A model generated the notes under the pieces. It made no database searches, was not told the DNA's origin, and saw only the letters and a list, made by a program, of their open reading frames with translations. This document shows, in pieces, positions 13,644 to 20,391 of a stretch of DNA of 20,391 nt. A program made the position numbers and the translations under genes. This stretch comes from Methanobacteriota archaeon (GTDB lineage Archaea > Thermoplasmatota > Poseidoniia > Poseidoniales > Poseidoniaceae), in NCBI GenBank assembly GCA_002731395.1, contig PCBQ01000024.1, positions 2,072-22,462 on the forward strand. Direction: 5' to 3'. Position 1 is the first letter of the stretch; each line of letters starts with the position of its first letter.

Positions 13644-16600
13644 ATGCAGCGAGGCGCCGCAAGGCTGCTCCATCCAGGAGTTCGGCCGAGTCAGGTGCAA
13701 CGGCGGGCTCCCGCGATCGTGCTGTTGCTGCTCTTTCTTGTTCCAATCGTCCAACCAGTGACCACCGCAGAGGTCGCATCGGATGACTTCGGTATCCTCG
13801 ACGCCTTGGACGAGTTGCTCGAAGACCGTTCGGTCAGCAGCTCTGATCTCATCGCAGAAGAGATGGCATCCAGCACCCTGTTGTCGGTGGACGCCGCCGC
13901 GCGTGAGGTCAGGGAAGGGGACGCCATCGTTGCTGCAGAACGTTTCCTTGACGGTCTCGAGGTGAGGGACTCAACGCCCTTTGAACCCGACCACCCGCGC
14001 GCCTATGACTTCCTGCTGGATGCTGAAAACCACAGCGGCGCCGGTCTTCCAGACAACCTCTTCCAGACATTGTTTTCCGTGGAGAATTGGGAGGTCACCG
14101 ATCCTTTGGCGATCGGCATCAACACCTACGCCATCTACCTGAATTTCAGCACGAAGAACGACGGCCCCTCCTACGAGACGTGGACGTCAGGGACCTTCAC
14201 AGGCGAAATCACACTCGGTGCGGACCTCAACCTCTTCGACAATTACATCGACATCGACGGGGATGGTGCCGACGACGTCATCGTTGAATTGACGGTACAA
14301 GGGCTCCTTGAGCGTGGACAGGGCTGGGACATCACGACGAGTGGAGGTGTCGGGCCTTTGCCGGGATTGATTCCAGAAACCCTGTGGATTCGTCCTATTT
14401 TCCAATGGCGCGTGCATCAAATTGACGCCGCTGATCCGCTTTGGGACGACATGGCGTTCCTCGAGGTCAGCCTCCTCAAGGGCTTCGCCTTCGACTTCGC
14501 TGTGCAGGAATCAGAATCGTACTCCATCGTTATCGACACGCGGTTCACACAACCACCTCATGAGTTCCGGTTGGGCGTTGGTTTGGACCGCATCACGTTC
14601 GAAATTGCGGACACCGTGACCGATGTGGGCCAACTCGTGTTGGACCTGCTCGGTGGAGGCGTTGGTGCAGACACCCTTTCACTGACCTCTATTTCAGCGC
14701 CTTACGCCATCACCATCCAAAACCCGGACGCACCCGGAGGCAGCCTGCAAACGGAGTGTTCGGACGAGAATTGGTACGATCCTGAGAACCAGCCTCGCGT
14801 GGACAGCCATGAGGATCGGTGTTCCTTCGGCGTGGGCGTGGGTTTCGTCCACTTCGACGTGGCCCGCAACGACGGGAGCGTACCCGACGTGCTCGAGATG
14901 GCCTACATTGACACCGGCTTCCATCCGGAGGACACCGGCAGGCGTCTGCCTTCAGAAATTGACCTGACCTTGCGCAACGATAACTTCGGGGACAACACCT
15001 TCGACACGGTGGAGGTGTTCAGCGATCGAGATGCAGACGTGTACGTTCACTACTTCGAAGACCGCTCGAAAATGCCCGAAGGAGAGGACGCATTCGGCAA
15101 CATTTCTGACGCCAGGATATGGATCCGCGGCCTTCCCTCAGGGACCCTGCCGCAGGAAGAAATCAATGCCCTGTTCACGATGATCGGCGAGGCTCCAGGA
15201 AGCATCAACCTGCCCGGAGATGTGCCCAACCGCTTGTCTTTGTTCATCGGCATCAAGAATTTCTCAGGCGACGCGACGACCAACGTGAACGACCCAACCT
15301 TACCCATCAACCCCGCAGCACCGCCAAACACGCTCATCGTGGTCGCTGCTTTGGACTGGATTCCGCTCCTTGAATTCGGCTCAAGTTTCCAACGCGGAGG
15401 CTTTGCGCCCGACCGTTCATCGATGACCTTGGTGGTCGAAGACCTGCCCCCGGTGATCGTCGTATCCGGCAGTTTCGAACTCGGGACCAGCGGTGTTGAA
15501 CGCATACGGCCGGACAACAGCGACCTCAGCGCCATCTCACAAGTGCTGGACAACGCCCTGCTTGGCTTGGTCGAAATCATCCTCGATTTGGGCACCATCG
15601 TGAACAGCATTCCTGGAGCCGTGGTCGGCACGGCAGGCAGCGCGGGCGGGACCGTCGAGGTGGCTTGCTACACGCAGGTCAAGGCCGCATGGTCCACCGG
15701 AGAGGCACGGACGCCAGCCGAAGTTGGCAGCCTTGGTTTCGCGTTGTCATCGAGCGATCAACCTTGGCTGCCAGAAAGCGACCATCTCCTCCTTTCCAGC
15801 GACGCCGCCATTGAGGTGGTGCAGGGTCGGTCTGGGCCGTTGGCGCCGCTAGTCCCAGTGGCGATGAGCGCGCGTGTGAGTGGCGTATCGGGTGTGACTC
15901 AATCCTTCGACCCGCTGACCAGCGAGCGTGTCCTCGAATTGAAAGGTTCCAGCGCTGAACCTCTGATTGTCGGGCATGTCTCGCATGATGGACCAAACAT
16001 GACCGCAGCTCAGAAGCAGGCTGCCATGATCTCCAACCGCCCTGATGAACTTCGGTTGGTTCAGCAGCCTGAGCGCCTCATTTACGAGGCCAGCGCGCCG
16101 ATTGGAACCATCACCTATGGCGGGCAAGACGGTGACCAACGCAACGCACTTCGTCTGGTAGGCCTTCCAGCAGAGTTCGAACTCGTGATTGGAGCAGAGG
16201 TCGGCTACGTGGCCAGCACGCCAATTCAATCGGTCGAAATTCAGTCAAGCAACGCCACGGTGCCGCTGACGATGGACGGAGACCACGTTCGCTTCTCGGT
16301 GGACGGTGAGGAAACCAGCTTCTCCGTGCAGATTTCCGATGTGCTGCGCATGCGACGTCTCTCGCCTTTGGAAGAAGGTGCGCTCGGTCCTGAAGGCAAC
16401 AGCCGCGTTGAGATGCAGCGGACGTCATCTGAGCCCCTAAGGCTGCTCTTTGAGGACACCACGGACTACGACGACCCCTTGCTTGGGTTGAACGGTCGCG
16501 CCGTGATCGAACCGCTCCCGGCCGAGATTGAAGTGGCCGTGCCCGGTGGTGTGGATTCCGAAGGGCTGGAACTTCCCGATTTCGGCGACCAGGAAGGGGT

Positions 16601-18335
16601 CGAAGGCTTGTCCTTCTTCCTGGGCGATCTGGTCGCCTTCGGCCGTGTGGCTAACGATTTCATTTACGCGTTGACCAAAGATCTTGGTGGGTCTGTCAGC
16701 ACGGAAAGCGACCTTGCCGTTGGCATGGACCTCGAGACAGGAGAGGCGTTCAACTTGACCGCCGACATGCGAAAAGGCACAACGCCGCCCGAACCTACAT
16801 GGGTCCACGGCCTCTCTGTTGAGGCCGATGAACGGGTCGACGTTGACCTCAATTTGAGCCGATTGGAACGCCTGACGTTGTCTGGGCGCATCACCCTCGA
16901 GACCGCATTGGAAGATGCTCGTTTAACGCCTGACGAACAAGAACAGGGGGCGCTCGTGCTTGAATCAGCGGGCGTGTTCGGTGCCCGAGACCTGATGGCC
17001 GTTCTTGCAGATGGCCGTCTGAGCGAGGATGAGAAAGAGTCCAACGACCTTGACAACTGGAGTGAGCAGGGGATTGGTTTGACCGAGCGACGTGCGTGGC
17101 ACATCCGTACATGGCTGCCCTCGCTTCCAGCAGGCGCCATCGACCTGGATTATGATTTCAGGATGATCGAGGGTGTGCCGACGTACCAATTCGACCTCGC
17201 GTTCACGTCATGGAAACCAGAATACGAGGACATGACAATCCTGGTGAAGGGCGTCTCAGGCCAAGACGTCGATCTGAGGTTGACCGGGTTCGACACCCGA
17301 AACGCGCACGACGTGTTGCTCGACGCGGTGTTTTTCCAGGAGCGGAATTTGACCGTCCCTCGCTTGACCCTCGACATGAGGTACGACGTGGGCGTGCCGC
17401 TTGATTCGGCGCACGCCGTGTTCATCGACCACACCACGCAAACCCGCTCTGAAGCCCTGATTTTGGATGTGCCTCGAAGCACCGATGTCTTTGCCACCAT
17501 CGGTGACGTGCTGATCCTGAACGTGACCGTGCCCGATGAGTTCCAAGTGGATGGAGGTTCAGCCGAGGCATTGATGATTCAACAGCACCGCTTTGTCGAT
17601 GGACGATGGTGGCCGGCGACCGTCTTCATGCGTGACCTTCCCGGCAAGCTCTACCTCGTTGCCGAGCCCTCTGAAGTGTACGACATCCGTGCGGAAACCT
17701 CCTTCCAAGGCCTGTTCACCATGGACTACACGTCCAACGGTGAGGACATGGACCTCTTCGTCCAAGCCTTTGGCAAGGCCATCGACAGCAAAGGAGACGT
17801 GACGATGATCGCCGAGGACCTCCCCTCCCGCTTCCAATTGAAAACCACCGATCGGTTCGGGGTTGAAATCGCCTCCAGCGGTTCAGGCGTCGGTCAGTTG
17901 TACATTCGTGCCTCGGACGTGCCCTCCAGTCCTGGCTTGACGGTTCAATCCATGGAAGTGGTCGGTGAGAACCTCAAGGGAGCCACCATCCACATGCACC
18001 GGGTGGGCGGCGTGTACCCAATCATCATCCTTGACGGTATCACCACCGGCCGCGTCATTGCCACGGCGAACGCTCAGTTGACGCCGGCCGACCGGGAGCC
18101 ACGCCTTGAGGGCGTTCCGTTCATGTCCGATTTGGCGATTGACGGGCGTGGTGTGCTGCTCGACACCCAGTTCACGGGCATCTTGCCCACCGCATCATCG
18201 GTGGGAGTAAACGGCATGGCCAGTGACCTGTCGTTGATCGGTTCACTGACCGGAGGGGCGGTGGAGACACGGCACGTGCTGGTGGTGGAGCCAATCAGTT
18301 CCGCTGTGGCCAGCGGCCTTGCTTGGGTGGTGTGA
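13644..18335 (+). CDS. Giant secreted beta-rich protein with LP-motif repeats
   Basis: A 1563-residue protein of no family I recognise. A signal peptide lies at about 22-42; a GTG at 13695 is an alternative start just before it. No transmembrane segment is seen at the C-terminus, so it is secreted or held by partners. Near residue 203 'DIDGDGADD' is a calcium-loop motif. A short motif LP-x-x-(I/F/L)-x-(L/V) recurs at Leu435, 601, 841, 958, 1332 and 1393 (LPSEIDL, LPPVIVV, LPAEFEL, LPAEIEV, LPGKLYL, LPSRFQL), with a looser copy at 1161, suggesting repeated beta modules. The composition is acidic, with few cysteines. It sits between the PKD protein and a small membrane protein with near-zero spacing, so they are probably one transcript. 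Confidence 0.75.
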   Translation: MQRGAARLLHPGVRPSQVQRRAPAIVLLLLFLVPIVQPVTTAEVASDDFGILDALDELLEDRSVSSSDLIAEEMASSTLLSVDAAAREVREGDAIVAAERFLDGLEVRDSTPFEPDHPRAYDFLLDAENHSGAGLPDNLFQTLFSVENWEVTDPLAIGINTYAIYLNFSTKNDGPSYETWTSGTFTGEITLGADLNLFDNYIDIDGDGADDVIVELTVQGLLERGQGWDITTSGGVGPLPGLIPETLWIRPIFQWRVHQIDAADPLWDDMAFLEVSLLKGFAFDFAVQESESYSIVIDTRFTQPPHEFRLGVGLDRITFEIADTVTDVGQLVLDLLGGGVGADTLSLTSISAPYAITIQNPDAPGGSLQTECSDENWYDPENQPRVDSHEDRCSFGVGVGFVHFDVARNDGSVPDVLEMAYIDTGFHPEDTGRRLPSEIDLTLRNDNFGDNTFDTVEVFSDRDADVYVHYFEDRSKMPEGEDAFGNISDARIWIRGLPSGTLPQEEINALFTMIGEAPGSINLPGDVPNRLSLFIGIKNFSGDATTNVNDPTLPINPAAPPNTLIVVAALDWIPLLEFGSSFQRGGFAPDRSSMTLVVEDLPPVIVVSGSFELGTSGVERIRPDNSDLSAISQVLDNALLGLVEIILDLGTIVNSIPGAVVGTAGSAGGTVEVACYTQVKAAWSTGEARTPAEVGSLGFALSSSDQPWLPESDHLLLSSDAAIEVVQGRSGPLAPLVPVAMSARVSGVSGVTQSFDPLTSERVLELKGSSAEPLIVGHVSHDGPNMTAAQKQAAMISNRPDELRLVQQPERLIYEASAPIGTITYGGQDGDQRNALRLVGLPAEFELVIGAEVGYVASTPIQSVEIQSSNATVPLTMDGDHVRFSVDGEETSFSVQISDVLRMRRLSPLEEGALGPEGNSRVEMQRTSSEPLRLLFEDTTDYDDPLLGLNGRAVIEPLPAEIEVAVPGGVDSEGLELPDFGDQEGVEGLSFFLGDLVAFGRVANDFIYALTKDLGGSVSTESDLAVGMDLETGEAFNLTADMRKGTTPPEPTWVHGLSVEADERVDVDLNLSRLERLTLSGRITLETALEDARLTPDEQEQGALVLESAGVFGARDLMAVLADGRLSEDEKESNDLDNWSEQGIGLTERRAWHIRTWLPSLPAGAIDLDYDFRMIEGVPTYQFDLAFTSWKPEYEDMTILVKGVSGQDVDLRLTGFDTRNAHDVLLDAVFFQERNLTVPRLTLDMRYDVGVPLDSAHAVFIDHTTQTRSEALILDVPRSTDVFATIGDVLILNVTVPDEFQVDGGSAEALMIQQHRFVDGRWWPATVFMRDLPGKLYLVAEPSEVYDIRAETSFQGLFTMDYTSNGEDMDLFVQAFGKAIDSKGDVTMIAEDLPSRFQLKTTDRFGVEIASSGSGVGQLYIRASDVPSSPGLTVQSMEVVGENLKGATIHMHRVGGVYPIIILDGITTGRVIATANAQLTPADREPRLEGVPFMSDLAIDGRGVLLDTQFTGILPTASSVGVNGMASDLSLIGSLTGGAVETRHVLVVEPISSAVASGLAWVV

Positions 18336-18337
18336 GC

Positions 18338-18955
18338 ATGAGCGAGGATGTACCGTTCAACCCCGAGCCGTCCAAAGAGGGCATCCTCCAACGCATCCGA
18401 GATCGTGTGGACGGCGACGGTTCCACCGACGAAGAGGACGTGCTCCGCGCCGCGCAAGATGCAGCTGACAGGCTTCAGCGCTTGCGCCGTGAGGTGGAAC
18501 CTGCAAAGGTAGCCCTAGCTGGCCTTAGCCTCATCGTGCTCCTCGGCCTGCTCATGAGCGGCTGGTACTGGGTGTTGCCCCGTGATGGGCTGACCCTCGA
18601 TACGGTCTACATTCAGAACGGAGGGCACATCCTCATGGCCGAAATCCACAATTCAGGCAGCAGGGCGGTCACCGACCTCGAAGTCACGGTGTCTTTCGAG
18701 GACGAGGATGGAGAAGAATTAGGTCGCATGTCGGTGTTTTTGGACGTGCTTACCGCCCACAGCTCGGTGGCCGGTGACGACCTTGAGATGAAGGTCGTAG
18801 GCCACACGGTGTGGGCGAATTACACCGTGCAAACCTCCGTTTCATGGACGGATTATGACGGTGCAAACCACCTGGAAACTTGGCGCCATGGCGTTGGCAC
18901 ATGGGCCTCGGAGGAATTTTCCGATCGCACCGACCGACGTACGTGGCCCTTCTGA
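18338..18955 (+). CDS. Single-span membrane protein with extracellular beta domain
   Basis: A 205-residue protein starting at the ATG two bases after the stop of the giant secreted protein; an in-frame TTG at 18323 is less likely. Residues 1-55 are charged and probably cytosolic with a short coiled-coil-like helix ('AAQDAADRLQRLRREVEP'). One span ('ALAGLSLIVLLGLLMSGWYW') follows, then an outside domain of about 120 residues with alternating strands ('AEIHNSGSRAVTDLEVTVSF') resembling FxLYD/Ig-like folds. No family is named with confidence. Tight spacing suggests it anchors, or works with, the preceding secreted protein. Confidence 0.75.
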   Translation: MSEDVPFNPEPSKEGILQRIRDRVDGDGSTDEEDVLRAAQDAADRLQRLRREVEPAKVALAGLSLIVLLGLLMSGWYWVLPRDGLTLDTVYIQNGGHILMAEIHNSGSRAVTDLEVTVSFEDEDGEELGRMSVFLDVLTAHSSVAGDDLEMKVVGHTVWANYTVQTSVSWTDYDGANHLETWRHGVGTWASEEFSDRTDRRTWPF

Positions 18956-18981
18956 TGCAGGGGCGTGCAGGTTACCCCAAG

Positions 18982-18989
18982 CGATATAG
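18982..18989 (+). promoter_or_regulatory. TATA-like box of the subtilase gene
   Basis: cgatatag is centred about 27 bases before the ATG at 19013, the spacing expected for a leaderless archaeal mRNA. No Shine-Dalgarno site lies before that ATG, and the 57-base gap after the preceding stop suggests a separate promoter. Confidence 0.45.
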
Positions 18990-19012
18990 CGGTCTCGCGA
19001 GGCCTTGGAATC

Positions 19013-20391
19013 ATGTCCAGCAGCCGTGCCCTCAGGCCGGTCGCGCTGGTTCTCTTGCTCATCCTCTCTTCGTGGTCGGGGTTGATGACTCCACAGGGCG
19101 AAGGATCCTCCGGAGTTGGCGACGAGTGGGCGCCAACCTTCTTCGAAGTCCAAGCCGACACATACCGTTCGCTCGCAGGCACCTACGACCTCGCCTATGT
19201 TCAGGACGATCGTGCGCCTTTTGCTGACAGCCGGCTCGGTCGGTTCAGCGACGCAGGCCTGCTCATCGACCGTCCCTTGCCCGAGTCAATGCTGACGCCT
19301 CGGCCTGATCTCCGCTTGGTGATCGTGGACCTTGAGATTCCTCTGACCGTGGCTCGGGAAGAGTTTGCGTTGGTGCAGGGCATGGTCGTTCGCGAGTTCA
19401 TCGCACCGTCTGGCCTTCTCCTCCAAGCGCCTCCAGCCGCCTTTGCTGTTCTCGACGGTATGGCTGCGGTTCGCTCGGTCCATGCTGTCCCCGCAGGCAT
19501 GTTCCTCGATGATGCATTGCTCGACGTGCTGTTGCTCACCGGAGGTGAGGCCGCGCTGCAGGGCACTGAAGTGCGGCTTGAAGGGTGGCGGGACGTCAGC
19601 GGCCCCATCGGCACGGTCCATCTGAATCATGGTCAGCACGTCGTGCAACAAGGCTTGGATGAGGTGGCTCAGGTGGCCCTCGGGGGTGGAGAAGCGGTCG
19701 ACACAGGCCGCTGGCGAGGCGACTTGGCGACCACGGATTTGCTCACGCTGGCGCTGCAACCTTCCGTGATGTGGCTAGGGCCAGAGCCGACCTTTGCCAT
19801 CGCAAACGATCAGGCTCGCCAACACATGCGGGTCAGCAACGTGGCCAACGGCTTCACGACCTCGTTGAACGGTTCAGGGGTCATCGTCGCCGTAGCCGAT
19901 TCCGGTCTCGATGCTGACCACGGCGATTTTGGTGCTCGCGTGCTGTCGAATTCCGATGTTGTCGGCGATGGCTCTACCGCAGACAGGCACTCAGGACACG
20001 GCACGCACGTGGCGTGCACCGTGCTCGGTGACGGGAGCCGCGGCGGTTATGCCGGGGTTGCACCACAGGCCGAACTCATCTTCCAAGCGATGGAGAACGA
20101 CAACAACGGGCAATTTCTCTCACCCAGCCTGAACTACATCCTGAACCAAGCCTATTCTCAAGGGGCTCGAATTCACACCAATTCGTGGGGGTCATCTCAA
20201 ACCAGCGATCAGGGCAAGTACACGTCTTCAGCTGAGGACATTGACGATCGCACCGCAGCTTACGACCGCACGCACGCGAACCAGGAGGGGCTCCTCGTCC
20301 TGTTCGCGGCAGGAAACGACGGTCCAGGCACCGGCACGGTAGGAGCGCCGTCCACCGCCAAGAACACGCTCACCGTAGGCAACCACCAGAA
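19013..20391 (+). CDS. Subtilisin-like serine protease, KP-43 type (S8), C-terminus cut by window edge
   Basis: The frame is open for 459 codons from the ATG at 19013 to the window end. A signal peptide (residues 8-24) is followed by a long propeptide-like region to about 285. The protease domain then shows 'IVAVADSGLD' (catalytic Asp296), 'HSGHGTHVA' (catalytic His329), 'GARIHTNSWGSS' and 'LFAAGNDGPG' (oxyanion Asn435); the Ser motif lies beyond the edge. 'VAPQAELIFQAME' and 'APSTAKNTLTVGN' match the oxidant-stable KP-43 subgroup of Bacillus. It is likely secreted and degrades peptides outside the cell or matures the neighbouring surface proteins. Oddity: the Gly normally following HVA is Cys333 or its neighbour (HVAC), close to the active site. 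Confidence 0.92.
   Translation, partial: MSSSRALRPVALVLLLILSSWSGLMTPQGEGSSGVGDEWAPTFFEVQADTYRSLAGTYDLAYVQDDRAPFADSRLGRFSDAGLLIDRPLPESMLTPRPDLRLVIVDLEIPLTVAREEFALVQGMVVREFIAPSGLLLQAPPAAFAVLDGMAAVRSVHAVPAGMFLDDALLDVLLLTGGEAALQGTEVRLEGWRDVSGPIGTVHLNHGQHVVQQGLDEVAQVALGGGEAVDTGRWRGDLATTDLLTLALQPSVMWLGPEPTFAIANDQARQHMRVSNVANGFTTSLNGSGVIVAVADSGLDADHGDFGARVLSNSDVVGDGSTADRHSGHGTHVACTVLGDGSRGGYAGVAPQAELIFQAMENDNNGQFLSPSLNYILNQAYSQGARIHTNSWGSSQTSDQGKYTSSAEDIDDRTAAYDRTHANQEGLLVLFAAGNDGPGTGTVGAPSTAKNTLTVGNHQ

Noticed and set aside
13571..13786. Small basic plus-strand frame starting MDRSKRSSRRR
   Set aside because: It bridges the PKD and giant-protein genes in another frame, but it overlaps the signal peptide of the latter and shows only Arg/Ser/Ala low complexity.

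Overview
The window looks like a piece of a GC-rich, planktonic-type euryarchaeal genome, most likely a marine Thermoplasmatota lineage such as Poseidoniales (Marine Group II). Archaeal identity rests on a clear ribosomal protein eL15 at 9370-9975, which bacteria lack, on a SerK-like ParB-fold protein, on a PRC-barrel protein, and on promoters that look leaderless with TATA-like boxes about 25-30 nt before the ATG. The many lipobox lipoproteins and large secreted beta-rich proteins fit that lineage. The exact taxon is inference. No tRNA, rRNA, CRISPR array, insertion sequence or phage gene was seen.

Region 1 (1-7580) is a nutrient-uptake island. A lipoprotein with a Fea1 (algal low-iron/phytotransferrin-type) domain (minus strand, cut by the left window edge) diverges from a PhnD-like substrate-binding lipoprotein, which is followed by a soluble-glucose-dehydrogenase-fold lipoprotein. 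Converging on these from the right is a tight minus-strand operon: PhnC-like ATPase, PhnE-like permease (ATGA overlap), and an 860-residue alkaline-phosphatase-superfamily membrane enzyme resembling GPI ethanolamine-phosphate transferases. The ABC importer is thus split over two facing transcription units. A shared 18-bp element, ATTTCG-N5-CCTAAAA, is present at identical spacing before all three transcription units (924-941, 993-1010, 7535-7552). I read this as a candidate common operator; because Fea1 proteins are iron-related and the TTAGG half-site recalls DtxR-family boxes, an iron-linked (or phosphate-linked) regulon is proposed.

Region 2 (7581-11294) is housekeeping: a TrmH/SpoU RNA methyltransferase, a rhodanese, a short SerK-like protein, eL15, a PRC-barrel protein and RNase Z. 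The last three lie in one direction with good Shine-Dalgarno sites.

Region 3 (11320-20391) is a cell-surface block, all on the plus strand: a PKD/Ig-like membrane-anchored protein, a 1563-residue secreted protein carrying a recurrent 'LP-x-x-hydrophobic' motif, a single-span membrane protein with an extracellular beta domain, and a KP-43-like subtilase that runs off the right edge. These four probably form or process an envelope structure, but that functional link rests only on gene order and predicted topology.
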